From DAINBT01 sp036732785 (GTDB lineage Bacteria; Planctomycetota; Phycisphaerae; Sedimentisphaerales; SM23-30), in contig CAZICK010000011.1 in the NCBI GenBank assembly GCA_964537505.1, forward strand, positions 1 to 57,103: a stretch of 57,103 nucleotides of DNA, in the 5' to 3' direction. This document shows, in pieces, positions 24,507 through 33,742 of the stretch. The notes beneath the pieces were generated by a model that saw nothing but the letters and a program-made list of their open reading frames with translations, had not been told where the DNA came from and made no database searches. Position 1 is the first letter of the stretch, and each line of letters begins with the position of its first letter. The position numbers and the translations under genes are program-made.

Positions 24507-25408
24507 TTTGGCTGTGTAGTCTTGAGTATCTCTGGTATGCAGCGAGCCTGGTTGTTTTTTTTGTATGGTTGTGGCAGGCCCAATGGGGGCGGCTGGCTTT
24601 TGATCTGGCGCCGCAGCGCCGGCATGGAATACTCCCGGGCGATGTGTTGCTGATTGCGTTGCTGTATGCCTGTACGATGCTGGCGGCGGGGACGGTTTTA
24701 AGCGGTCAGGATGAACCGACCTGGCAGCAGCGTCAGTTGGCATGGCTGATTTTGGCGGCGGGGCAATTGGTCACGGCAGTGGTGATCGTGTTCATCGGAT
24801 CGCGGCGTTTTGCCGGAGGGCTTAAGGCCTTTGGGATATCCGCTCAGCGACCGGGCAGAACTGTGAGTCTGGTTTTTATTTACTCCATAGTCGTGTTCGG
24901 CTTGACATTTCTGGCGATGATGGTAACATTGCTGGGTTGCGAGGCGTTTGGTTACGAACAGATTCAAAAGCACGAGTTTTTGGATCTGTTGGGAAAGAAT
25001 CCTCCGCTGCTGAGTATGATATTGTTGTGGGTCTCGCCGGCGTTGGTAGCGCCGCTGGCGGAGGAGTTGTTATTTCGCGGACTATTGCAGAATTTTCTTA
25101 TCGCCCTGTTGGCGCGTAATCGGCAATCAAGCGTTGGCATATTGCCCGACTATACCACCGGCATCGACGGTGAGACCACCCGGTCCGAACACCTGCCCGC
25201 CAAATATCGTTGGCTTGGAATCATCATAGCGGCTGTTTTATTTGTCTCATTTCACGCCGACTGGCAGCACTGGCCGGCGCTGCTGGTATTGGGAATCGGA
25301 TTGGGGTACTGCTACGAACGTTACGGGAATCTGCTGATACCGATTATGATCCACAGCTTGTTTAACATTGTGCCGCTAACCATAACGACACTCAGTCTGC
25401 CGAACTGA
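24503..25408 (+). CDS. CPBP-family intramembrane metalloprotease
   Basis: A 301-residue polytopic membrane protein with about seven hydrophobic segments. The CPBP (Rce1/Abi) motifs are present: AEELLFRG (about 190-197), SFHADW (about 250-255) and HSLFN (about 286-290), which provide the catalytic Glu and metal/active-site His residues. A 30-residue hydrophilic insert lies between motifs 1 and 2. It is coupled to proC by ATGA overlap, although no pathway link is known. Its 3' end overlaps the convergent PQQ gene by 17 bp. Confidence 0.9.
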   Translation: MIWLCSLEYLWYAASLVVFFVWLWQAQWGRLAFDLAPQRRHGILPGDVLLIALLYACTMLAAGTVLSGQDEPTWQQRQLAWLILAAGQLVTAVVIVFIGSRRFAGGLKAFGISAQRPGRTVSLVFIYSIVVFGLTFLAMMVTLLGCEAFGYEQIQKHEFLDLLGKNPPLLSMILLWVSPALVAPLAEELLFRGLLQNFLIALLARNRQSSVGILPDYTTGIDGETTRSEHLPAKYRWLGIIIAAVLFVSFHADWQHWPALLVLGIGLGYCYERYGNLLIPIMIHSLFNIVPLTITTLSLPN

Positions 25409-28400
25409 TTGTTCGAGCGTCACCGTCCTGCTCTTGTGCTACTGCTTCCAGGGCACAGAGAATGGTGTTGCCCTTTTTGGGGATCAGCCTCAGACGGATG
25501 CCGGGAGTGTCTATGGAACCGAAATTCTCACGTTCGGGAAACCTGGGGAGCTTGTAGGTACAAGTGATTGGCCCGATCTCTTTGACGAGCGGACGGTATG
25601 GGCCACCGGTTTCTTTGCGGATATCCAGGTTCTCAATAACTATTTTGCCGTTGACCTCTACATCAAAGACACGCTGATCCGGCTTGATATTCCCGTCAAG
25701 CTCGGCAAAAATCAAACGCAGGGTACAAGGCTTGTCAGTCCCAAGTCCCCATACGATAATCTCACGCATTCCCTCATAACCTGTACAGGCAACCTTATTG
25801 GTTGCAAAATCATCGCCGTACATCAAAAGATGATTGACGCTCTTTGCGGCCGGGACAACCAACACACGACTGCGATCACTCCCGCCGAGCCAGAGATGCC
25901 CCTTGGCGGGATTGTGTTTGATCGTGATTCGGCCCTGGGAATCGCCTTTGTCGCGAGCTATGTCAACAGTCAGTATCTCTTTCCCGGTCATGTCGTCATT
26001 CATCAGCCATACACTGAAGGGAACAGGTGTATTCCCGCTTGCCTGTTCTGCGGGGATAACGGTAACGCTGGTTGGCATTTGATTGTTTCTGTCGGTCACC
26101 GGTACGGATGCCTTGTCTATCTCTATATCAAAAATCAGCTTCTCGATTCCAAACCATTCGGCAAGTTCTTTTTTGGAATACTCTCTCGTTGCCGTGTACC
26201 TGCCGTTCTTTTTCACTTCGGCGTGTATTGTCTGTTCCTGTTCCCGTGAGAAACTATGGCGCAGGATCCCCGCGGCAGGTACGAACACATTGGGGCATTT
26301 GCCAAAACCAAGACCGTTGAACGGCTGCCACATCCGGTCTTCTTCAAAAACCCAACCATGAGCGGCAAAATTGACCGCAACGGCACGTTTCTTGTCTTCA
26401 GGTATCTGCGATACATTGATATCCGCATACTGCATCATTTCGGGCATGTGAATAACGGCCAGCGAAGCCTGATTCTGATACGCACAAGTGCAGGTGCGGG
26501 TATAGTCAGGAATGGCAACAATACCGTCGGCAGGAATCATGTTGGTGGTACAGCCTGACTTGAAGCCTCCGAGATTGTGCGTTCCGAGACCGCCGGTTGT
26601 CATGTCAACATAACCGGCACAGCCGGACCTGAAGGCCAGCAGGTTCTGGCTTCCTATCGCTGTACAACAACCATAATCACGCCTCCACTGCCACCTGGAC
26701 TTGTCATAGAACGGGCCGCTTTCCGGTGTTAGAATGCTGTGCATCTGTCCGTCGGTGATATTCCTTGCATACCCGCCCTGACCGTTCATTATGACAAGGT
26801 CCTTGTAAATCATCAACTGACCGTCAAAGGACCATTTCAGGTCCTGCCAAAGTACTTCCCCATCGGATGCGTTATAGACAACAATGCCCCGCTTGCTCTG
26901 ATCGTCGGGCCGGTCACGAAATCTGGCGGCGCCCTGAATAAGCGCCCTGTGTTTGTCCGAGTAGCTCAGAAACGTGCCAAATATATCCTTATCTGTTTGC
27001 CATATCACATCGCCGGTCTCCAGGTCGAGCGAGTAGAGCACTCCTGTACCGTTAACTTTGATTCCCTTTCGGATGAGTCGCTCACGGCTTTTCGGAGTGT
27101 ACGAATCGATCATGAAGACTTTGCCTTCGGCGGCAACGACGTTGTTGTGGACGATCATTTGCTCGGCTTGACGTGACCATATCTTTTTTCCGGTGGATCG
27201 ATCCAAAACCATAAGCCATTTGCTGTTGATAGCGTAGTCAACATTTTCGAGCACAGGCTCGGTAATCTCCTCTTCTTTCTCCTTGCGATCCGGCACCACC
27301 TCATACGGCATGACGGTAATAATAATCTTATCCTTATAGACCAGATGTGTTCCTATCTTGAATTGTTTGCCGTCGCCTTCGATTCTCCATTCGGCCAATA
27401 CCTTGCCGGTATCCAGATCAAGCTTACGCATAGTGCCCACGGTATTGAGATAAACTCCGTCCTCGACAGCGACAAGATTGCTTCCGTATCCGGTTGCGCC
27501 CCAACCATGAGGCGCAAACGGCACGGGTATATCGAACATTGTGTTGTACTGTCTGCCAATGCCCCCGTGTCTGTACTCCCATATAACCAATCCGGTATAA
27601 GCATCCATGCAACGGACAAGGCTTACTCCGGGTACGATAATCCTGCCGTTAATCACCATCGGAGTCGGACCATGCTGATGACGCGGCAGTATCTCATCAT
27701 TCGTTGCTCCACCAAACCATAGAAGTCCAAATGGCGCCTTGGCGATCGTATCCTTCGAGATGGACGACTGATAGCTGTCGCAGTAATTATGTGTCCAGTA
27801 GCCGGCGCCTTCGAGTTTTCCGACTCGCTCAACCGTCAGCCAGTTACTATCCTGGCTGACGCGGGCTTTTGAGAGATCGGCTTTGGTAACCCAGTTTTCG
27901 GCGATAGTGCCTTTTTTTACGAGCAGCTTGCCGCCATAAGGTCTCAGCAACCTGTACATATCTTCCGGCTTATGCCTGACAGCATCAAATCCCTGTGACA
28001 ACGGCTCGTTGCAGATGATAAGTTTCGCGAAGTATTGCGACATAGGGAACTTGAAAGGATCGCAGCAAATTACCTGCATACGTTCACCATAAATACCGGC
28101 CTGACACATCCTGACCTTAAACTCGTCAGCTTTCTCCCTGTCGGCGTCCACTACGACAATGTTGAGCCTGGTCTGGTTATAGAGCTGGACCGGCAACTGA
28201 CCGTCACCTATACCGATAACCATTGCATAGCCGACAGGAAATTCGAAATCTCCGGTCATCTTCTCAATGTCAGGGTTTACTGGGGCTTCCAGCAGTGACT
28301 TGTCATAGTCTGTTGTAAACCTGGCTGGAATCTCGGTTTCCCTGGCTGAAAAGCAAAGCAGTTTCCCGGACCGCGTCATTACAAAAAGCTTACGGTCGGC

Positions 28401-29867
28401 GGCAATCATAGAAAACGGCCTGTCCCTGCTCCTGAAAGGTTCCGGCCGTATGGCGCCCAGGGATTGTGTGATCCCGCTAATTTCGTCATCCCTTTCTTTT
28501 AGGGCTTTCTCTATGTACTGTTTGGATTTACCCTTGATTTTTTCGGCATATTTTTCTTCAACTTTTTCAATTTGGGTTTCGACCTTCTTGTTCTGTCTGG
28601 CGAAGAAATCCTCGAACGTATCTTCGATGTGGTCCGTGTAGGTCCAAAAACGGTTGAGTTTTGGGGTTCCGTCTTTTCCATGGACGATATTGTAGCCAAG
28701 CAACATACCATCGCTGCCACTGAAGAACAATTTGTCAGATGCTTTGAGAAAGCTCATCTCTTCATACGTGTACCAGCGATGCCTGGCATTATCGTCATCG
28801 AATTTAGTAAGTTCCAGCACGGTCCTGCCTTTTACATCTTCAGGATTCTGTGAGAGATCCATCGTTTCGACTTTGTGCTGTTTGAGGTCCTCAAGGTGCC
28901 ACAGGATATCACCGTCCATGCATCCGCGCTGAAAGTATGGGAAGTGCGACGCCTCGGCCCCGTCCGCAAAATACACAACTTCTCTACTCATGAAGTACTT
29001 GCCACCGGCCTGCAAACAGTAGTCGCCGGCCATTTTCCTGGTGCCGTTCTGTTCCGGACTGCAATGCAGCAAACGACCATCGGATTTCAGGAAAAACGCA
29101 GGAGCGGACCTGCCGCCGGAAAAGGCTATGATATCGCCGTTGATGGCGGTATAGCCCTGCGGTGATATTGTGCTGAATGAATAAGGGCTGTGCGGCTGCC
29201 TGGCCCATTGCTGCCCGATATCGCTATTACACCAGACAACTTCGCCCGTCTCGGCTTCCAGGCAGTAGTAGAATATGCCTGTGAAATTGAACACCCCGGC
29301 GGCCATGTATAGCCTGCCATCCTCATAGACCGGCGCGCCCCTTGCCGGCCACATCGAGCAGATGCGCTTGTTGGCGATGATTTTGTAATCCTTCGGCGCC
29401 AGTAATCGCTCCCACACACCCCTGCCGTTTACTGCATTGACACAGTAGCAATACCCATCGTCACTAACGAACGCTACCTTTCCGTCGAACCCCACCGGCG
29501 CCAGCCGAACCGGCCCACCGGTGAGAAATCGCCATTTCTCCATACCCGTATTGGTATCGTAAGCGATAACACAATCTTCATTCATTGACCCGACAATAAT
29601 GTGTTTCCCCATCACGATCGGCGTATAAGATTCATCAAAATAGATCGACTCGTTCTGTATGTCGGTCCACGCTCGCTGCGGCGGTGGAAAATCCCTCTGC
29701 CACAGCAAATGCAACTCGTCCGACAGCTTTTGGTCTGTACAATTGCTGCGAGTATGATCATATCTCCATTGCGGCCAGTCATACGTTTGGCAACAACCGC
29801 CTACGACCGACGCTACTGCCGCGATAAAACAAAGGAATAATCTGCGCACGCTTGGGTTTTCCTTCAA
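25392..29867 (-). CDS. Very large PQQ-type beta-propeller protein with methyltransferase-like insert
   Basis: A 1491-residue exported protein. The N-terminus is a signal peptide ending VVGGCC, compatible with a lipobox. PQQ-like/BamB-type propeller repeats ('GKVAFVSDDGYCYCVNAVNGRGVWE' style) fill residues 35-420 and about 690-1180. Between them lie a Lys/Glu-rich coiled coil (about 425-475) and a segment at about 540-660 with methyltransferase hallmarks: VIGIGDGQLP as motif I and VVVDADREK as the acidic end of strand 2. The C-terminal 300 residues are beta-rich. Such fusions are, from memory, mainly planctomycetal. A catalytic role outside the cytoplasm would lack SAM, so the insert may be structural. 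Confidence 0.85.
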   Translation of the reverse strand: MKENPSVRRLFLCFIAAVASVVGGCCQTYDWPQWRYDHTRSNCTDQKLSDELHLLWQRDFPPPQRAWTDIQNESIYFDESYTPIVMGKHIIVGSMNEDCVIAYDTNTGMEKWRFLTGGPVRLAPVGFDGKVAFVSDDGYCYCVNAVNGRGVWERLLAPKDYKIIANKRICSMWPARGAPVYEDGRLYMAAGVFNFTGIFYYCLEAETGEVVWCNSDIGQQWARQPHSPYSFSTISPQGYTAINGDIIAFSGGRSAPAFFLKSDGRLLHCSPEQNGTRKMAGDYCLQAGGKYFMSREVVYFADGAEASHFPYFQRGCMDGDILWHLEDLKQHKVETMDLSQNPEDVKGRTVLELTKFDDDNARHRWYTYEEMSFLKASDKLFFSGSDGMLLGYNIVHGKDGTPKLNRFWTYTDHIEDTFEDFFARQNKKVETQIEKVEEKYAEKIKGKSKQYIEKALKERDDEISGITQSLGAIRPEPFRSRDRPFSMIAADRKLFVMTRSGKLLCFSARETEIPARFTTDYDKSLLEAPVNPDIEKMTGDFEFPVGYAMVIGIGDGQLPVQLYNQTRLNIVVVDADREKADEFKVRMCQAGIYGERMQVICCDPFKFPMSQYFAKLIICNEPLSQGFDAVRHKPEDMYRLLRPYGGKLLVKKGTIAENWVTKADLSKARVSQDSNWLTVERVGKLEGAGYWTHNYCDSYQSSISKDTIAKAPFGLLWFGGATNDEILPRHQHGPTPMVINGRIIVPGVSLVRCMDAYTGLVIWEYRHGGIGRQYNTMFDIPVPFAPHGWGATGYGSNLVAVEDGVYLNTVGTMRKLDLDTGKVLAEWRIEGDGKQFKIGTHLVYKDKIIITVMPYEVVPDRKEKEEEITEPVLENVDYAINSKWLMVLDRSTGKKIWSRQAEQMIVHNNVVAAEGKVFMIDSYTPKSRERLIRKGIKVNGTGVLYSLDLETGDVIWQTDKDIFGTFLSYSDKHRALIQGAARFRDRPDDQSKRGIVVYNASDGEVLWQDLKWSFDGQLMIYKDLVIMNGQGGYARNITDGQMHSILTPESGPFYDKSRWQWRRDYGCCTAIGSQNLLAFRSGCAGYVDMTTGGLGTHNLGGFKSGCTTNMIPADGIVAIPDYTRTCTCAYQNQASLAVIHMPEMMQYADINVSQIPEDKKRAVAVNFAAHGWVFEEDRMWQPFNGLGFGKCPNVFVPAAGILRHSFSREQEQTIHAEVKKNGRYTATREYSKKELAEWFGIEKLIFDIEIDKASVPVTDRNNQMPTSVTVIPAEQASGNTPVPFSVWLMNDDMTGKEILTVDIARDKGDSQGRITIKHNPAKGHLWLGGSDRSRVLVVPAAKSVNHLLMYGDDFATNKVACTGYEGMREIIVWGLGTDKPCTLRLIFAELDGNIKPDQRVFDVEVNGKIVIENLDIRKETGGPYRPLVKEIGPITCTYKLPRFPERENFGSIDTPGIRLRLIPKKGNTILCALEAVAQEQDGDARTISSAD

Positions 29868-29916
29868 TAATGAATTCTGTTACAATATACCCAATGGGTT
29901 ATATGGCGTCGTTTTT

Positions 29917-30438
29917 TCAGAAACTTATCATATCTGTATCATCGGGTGGCTGATCGGGGTCGATACCGAAAAGCTCCAACCACCGGTTAAGTTGGCCTTC
30001 CTGTACGCCGTGGCGTTTTTCGCGAGGTTCTTTCGGCTGCCTGGGCGGCTGCCGGCACCGTTTTATAAGATCGCCCAGGTATTCCGGGGCGGCTAACGAG
30101 GTTGCTTTGCGCCGCCGGGCGATACGCCGGATGCGATTATCCGAACTTACCACAGTCAGACGGCGCGGCGCGGTGTTCTTTTGGATAAACTGTTCCATCA
30201 GCGTATCGGCGTCGGATTTAGGACCGCTGTAGATAACCTTGAGACAATCGAATCCATTTGGCTCCGTCGATATGCCACGGGGTCGAGCTCCGTCAAAGAC
30301 AATTGTAGCCAGGTCCCCCAATCGCTCCATGTCCTGGGCAATGAATCCACACATAGTCGATGGGGTTATGCGGGACCACTCTTCGGAAAGTTTCATGGCA
30401 GCATGATAGACATTGTAGCCGTCGATCAAAAATGGCAT
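29917..30438 (-). CDS. NYN-domain (YacP-like) putative ribonuclease
   Basis: A 173-residue cytoplasmic protein of the NYN/YacP (DUF901) PIN-like fold. Acidic metal-binding positions are visible: LIDGYN (4-9), VFDGARP (about 48-54), SDADTLME (about 75-82) and VSSDNRIRRIA (about 97-107). YacP of Bacillus (Rae1) cleaves mRNA on the ribosome. The C-terminal 55 residues are charged and Pro-rich. It follows pyrC by 4 bp, so it belongs to the pyr operon transcript. Confidence 0.85.
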   Translation of the reverse strand: MPFLIDGYNVYHAAMKLSEEWSRITPSTMCGFIAQDMERLGDLATIVFDGARPRGISTEPNGFDCLKVIYSGPKSDADTLMEQFIQKNTAPRRLTVVSSDNRIRRIARRRKATSLAAPEYLGDLIKRCRQPPRQPKEPREKRHGVQEGQLNRWLELFGIDPDQPPDDTDMISF

Positions 30439-30442
30439 TTGT

Positions 30443-31738
30443 TCAACTACCGCATTTGTGAGGGATTAATTGCAACTGGACCACTCCATTTACGATAGTA
30501 CAGACGGCCCGGGCGCCAAGCTCCCAGCCATCGTAAGGGCAGTTACGGCTTTTTGACTTGAACTCATCCACACAAACACGCCAGGAATGGTGAGGATCGA
30601 TAATAGTGATATCTGCCCGAGCGCCTACGCTTAAAGTGCCACGGTCGATCCTCAAAATCTCAGCGGGATTAATCGTCATCATTTCAATCAATCGGGGCCA
30701 ATCGATGGTTTGAGTTTCAATCAGTGCCTTGACGTAGAGTCCAAGGGCACAATCCAGCGAAATTATACCGAACGGAGCATGAAGAAACTCCAATTCTTTT
30801 TCACTGCGCAGATGCGGGGCATGATCGCTGGCCAGGCAATCGATAGTTCCGTCGGCCACTCCCTGCCGCAGGGCTTCTATATCTTTTTGGGTGCGCAGGG
30901 GAGGATTCATTTTGTAATTCGGATCGTAGCTGCGACAGCCTTCTTCCGTCAACAGCAAATGATGGGGGGCGACCTCAGCGGTCACCTTTGAACCCTGGCG
31001 TTTGGCTTGGCGGAGAATCTCGACCGAACCAGCGGTCGTTATATGCTGAACGTGGAGCCGAGCTGAAGCCTGTTTGGCCAGTTGCACATCGCGATACAGC
31101 ATAAGTTCTTCCGCCAGGGGAGCTATTCCCGGCAGCCCCAGGACCGTGGCCAAATAACCGGAATTCATACAACCGTCGCCTGCCAGGGCATTGTCCTGGC
31201 AATGCTGCATTATAACCTTATCGAACATACCGGCATATTTCAGGGCGTGCAGCATAACAGATGCGCTCTGTACACCTTCGCCATCGTCACTGAAAGCCAC
31301 CGCGCCGCCCCGGACCATTTGGCCCATCTCAGCCAGTTCCTTGCCTTGGCGACCTTTGGTAATCGCACCAACAGCAAAAACATTGGCTTTGTCGGCCCGA
31401 TCGGCCCGACGATAAACAAAATCTACAGTAGCTTCGTTGTCGATAGTCGGTTCGGTGTTAGGCATACATGCCACCGAGGTAAAGCCCCCGGCTACGGCCG
31501 CGGCGGAACCGCTGGCGATGGTTTCTTCCTCTTCATCGCCCGGCTCCCGCAAATGAACATGCATATCGATCAGCCCGGGAACCACCAGCAAATTCGAGGC
31601 GTCGATAACATCACGCCCGTCACCGTTAACTTTGCCGAGTTCTCTTATCACGCCGTCTCGAACCAGTACATCGCCAACCATGTCAATATTATTTGCCGGA
31701 TCAACGATGTGCCCATTTTTGATTAGTAACTCTATCAT
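30443..31738 (-). CDS. pyrC: Dihydroorotase (type I)
   Basis: A 431-residue zinc amidohydrolase converting N-carbamoyl-aspartate to dihydroorotate in pyrimidine synthesis. The metal motif DMHVHLREPG is at about 58-67, 'MPNTEP' near 95, 'NYKMNPPLR' near 275 and 'SDHAPH' near 304. The length and motifs fit class I bacterial enzymes. The ATG overlaps the pyrB stop by 4 bp (ATGA). It lies between pyrB and the NYN gene. Confidence 0.96.
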   Translation of the reverse strand: MIELLIKNGHIVDPANNIDMVGDVLVRDGVIRELGKVNGDGRDVIDASNLLVVPGLIDMHVHLREPGDEEEETIASGSAAAVAGGFTSVACMPNTEPTIDNEATVDFVYRRADRADKANVFAVGAITKGRQGKELAEMGQMVRGGAVAFSDDGEGVQSASVMLHALKYAGMFDKVIMQHCQDNALAGDGCMNSGYLATVLGLPGIAPLAEELMLYRDVQLAKQASARLHVQHITTAGSVEILRQAKRQGSKVTAEVAPHHLLLTEEGCRSYDPNYKMNPPLRTQKDIEALRQGVADGTIDCLASDHAPHLRSEKELEFLHAPFGIISLDCALGLYVKALIETQTIDWPRLIEMMTINPAEILRIDRGTLSVGARADITIIDPHHSWRVCVDEFKSKSRNCPYDGWELGARAVCTIVNGVVQLQLIPHKCGS

Positions 31739-32799
31739 ATCATTTCTACCGTTGCTTCGCTTTTTTTTGTCTCGGCGGCGGCGCGGTTGACCAGGAACAG
31801 TACCGCCATTCGGACAGCCAGACCGTTGCTTACCTGCTTGAGGATGGTACTATTGGGACCATCAGCGATTTCGCTATCGATTTCCAGGCCGCGATTGATC
31901 GGGCCGGGATGCATAACAATAACGTCTTTTTTGGCACGCTTCATGCGATCGACGGTCAAGCCGAACAAACGCGAATACTCGCGAACCGAAGGCAGAACAG
32001 GACTGCCGATTCGTTCGAACTGGATACGCAACATATTGAGCACGTCCATCTGACCGATGATCTCGTCGAAATCATGGCAAACGGTAACCGGCAATTGATT
32101 TACGCCGGAAGGCATAAGCGTAGCGGGACCAACCAAAAAAACCTCGGCGCCCAGGGTATGCAGGCCCCAAATATTACTGCGGGCCACGCGGGAATGGGTA
32201 ATGTCACCGACGATGGCAACCTTGAGGCCCTTCAGATCGCCGCGGAGTTGGCGAATGGTGAAAATGTCCAGCAAACCCTGGGTGGGATGTTCATGGAAAC
32301 CGTCGCCGGCATTTACCACACAGGCGTCTATGCATTGCGATAAAAGATGCGGAGCACCACCGGAACTGTGACGGATTACGACTATGTCGATACCCATAGC
32401 TTCGAGGTTGCGGGCGGTGTCGCGAAGCGTTTCACCTTTGGAAACACTGCTGGCCTTAGCGGTGAATTCCAGCACGTCGGCGCTGAGACGGCTGGCGGCC
32501 AGGGTGAAACTGTTGCGGGTACGGGTACTATCCTCGAAAAACAGGTTTACCATTACCTTGCCGCGTAAAGCGGGCGCCTTTTTGATCGAACGGCGAGAAA
32601 TCTCCTCAAAGCCCACGGCGGTATCGAGAATGTGAAAAAGTTCTTCCCGCGATAAGTCCTGCAGACCCAGCAGGTGTTTGCGGCGCCAGGTGAATTTTGG
32701 CTCGCTCTTACGTCTGGAATGTTTGGTTTCGGTTCCTTGTGGTCCTGCTTCGATTTTCGCGACTCCGGGATCGATCTTTTCAACGGCTTTTTGTGACAT
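31735..32799 (-). CDS. pyrB: Aspartate carbamoyltransferase catalytic chain
   Basis: A 354-residue enzyme that carbamoylates aspartate in the first committed step of pyrimidine synthesis. Carbamoyl-phosphate loop FFEDSTRTR is near 90, 'SKGETLRDT' near 120, 'HPTQGLLD' near 175 and 'HPGPINRG' near 300. The start at 32799 (MSQKAVEK) has GGAG 7 nt upstream and lies just past the pyrR stop; an in-frame upstream start would run 120 bp into pyrR and is rejected. The N-terminal 45 residues are an extra charged extension. No regulatory chain pyrI is present. Confidence 0.95.
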   Translation of the reverse strand: MSQKAVEKIDPGVAKIEAGPQGTETKHSRRKSEPKFTWRRKHLLGLQDLSREELFHILDTAVGFEEISRRSIKKAPALRGKVMVNLFFEDSTRTRNSFTLAASRLSADVLEFTAKASSVSKGETLRDTARNLEAMGIDIVVIRHSSGGAPHLLSQCIDACVVNAGDGFHEHPTQGLLDIFTIRQLRGDLKGLKVAIVGDITHSRVARSNIWGLHTLGAEVFLVGPATLMPSGVNQLPVTVCHDFDEIIGQMDVLNMLRIQFERIGSPVLPSVREYSRLFGLTVDRMKRAKKDVIVMHPGPINRGLEIDSEIADGPNSTILKQVSNGLAVRMAVLFLVNRAAAETKKSEATVEMI

Positions 32800-32803
32800 G
32801 GGT

Positions 32804-33328
32804 TTACTCCAATACGACTTCTTCCCTGCCATCCTCCTCGCGCAAATAAACCTGGACCCGTTTATCAGAAGGAGCCTCGATTGTTTTACCCACATAATCG
32901 GCGCCGATAGGCAACTCACGGCTGCCGCGATCTATCAGAATCGCCAACTGAATAATCCGCGGACGACCCAGGTCTATCAGGGCATCCAGGGCGGACCGCA
33001 CGGAACGACCGGTATTGAGAACATCGTCGATCAGGATAATCAGCCGATCATCAACATCAAAATCAATTTCCGTTGATCGGACCGTCGGCTGCTGATAACC
33101 CATTTGGCTCAAATCATCCCGATAAAGGGTAATATCCAGCGTGCCCCGATCTACTTGTCTGGACCATTTATCCTCAAGCAGCTTTTGCAGTCGTTGGGCC
33201 AGTATCTCGCCTCGTGAGCGAATTCCTACCAGTGCCAAAGGCTCATCCGACGGCGTTGCCGCGGTAATCTCGGCCGCAATCTTTTCCAGCAGGGCCGCGA
33301 TTTGATTACTATCAAGTATTACCTGCAT
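32804..33328 (-). CDS. pyrR: PyrR, pyrimidine operon regulator / uracil phosphoribosyltransferase
   Basis: A 174-residue PRTase-fold protein. The PRPP loop LIILIDDVLNTGRS is at about 95-108, and 'VGIRSRGEILA' near 34 matches the family. In Gram-positive bacteria PyrR binds pyr mRNA and promotes termination. I see no PyrR-type anti-antiterminator upstream here, so regulation may differ or only the UPRTase activity may matter. It heads the pyrR-pyrB-pyrC order, 53 bp after the groES-like gene. Confidence 0.94.
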   Translation of the reverse strand: MQVILDSNQIAALLEKIAAEITAATPSDEPLALVGIRSRGEILAQRLQKLLEDKWSRQVDRGTLDITLYRDDLSQMGYQQPTVRSTEIDFDVDDRLIILIDDVLNTGRSVRSALDALIDLGRPRIIQLAILIDRGSRELPIGADYVGKTIEAPSDKRVQVYLREEDGREEVVLE

Positions 33329-33381
33329 AACGATCTTCCGGAACTAATCGCAAAATACAAACTTAACAGGCTTTTAACCGG

Positions 33382-33726
33382 TCAGGGATTACGCCGAAAA
33401 ACGGCCACAACGTTTTCCAAATCGATAACAAATAGACGATTGTCACCTTCAAAGTCCACCGGGATGGCATTTTTGGGGTTGAACAGCACTTTGTCGTAAC
33501 GCTTCAGCGGAACAACCGGATCGGATTCAATCTCAGCGGAAACAGCCACAACCCGACCGGTAATAGTGGGAATCTCGATGTTGTCAGGCAGACGAATGCC
33601 TCCTTTGGTCTCTTTTTTGTCTTCGTCTTTGCGGATCAGTACACGCTTGCCAACCGGCTCTAATATCTCAAAAGCATCTATGGCCGATTTGCTGTTACTG
33701 TCAAAATGTTCTATTTCTTCCGGCAT
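33382..33726 (-). CDS. GroES-like co-chaperonin, no GroEL partner nearby
   Basis: A 114-residue Cpn10-fold protein. The first 22 residues are an extra acidic extension. 'PVGKRVLIRKDEDKKETKGGIRLPD' aligns with the GroES core and mobile loop, and 'VDFEGDNRLFVIDLENVVAVF' with the C-terminal strand. The mobile loop IVL-type tripeptide is IRL, so affinity for GroEL may be altered. No groEL is nearby; the gene is 16 bp after the glpX-like gene and before pyrR. A lone, divergent groES paralogue is likely. Confidence 0.85.
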   Translation of the reverse strand: MPEEIEHFDSNSKSAIDAFEILEPVGKRVLIRKDEDKKETKGGIRLPDNIEIPTITGRVVAVSAEIESDPVVPLKRYDKVLFNPKNAIPVDFEGDNRLFVIDLENVVAVFRRNP

Positions 33727-33742
33727 ATTCACATCCAGACGA

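Noticed and set aside
33329..33381. PyrR-binding attenuator before pyrR
   Set aside because: The gap is only 53 bp and contains no terminator or PyrR-binding loop.
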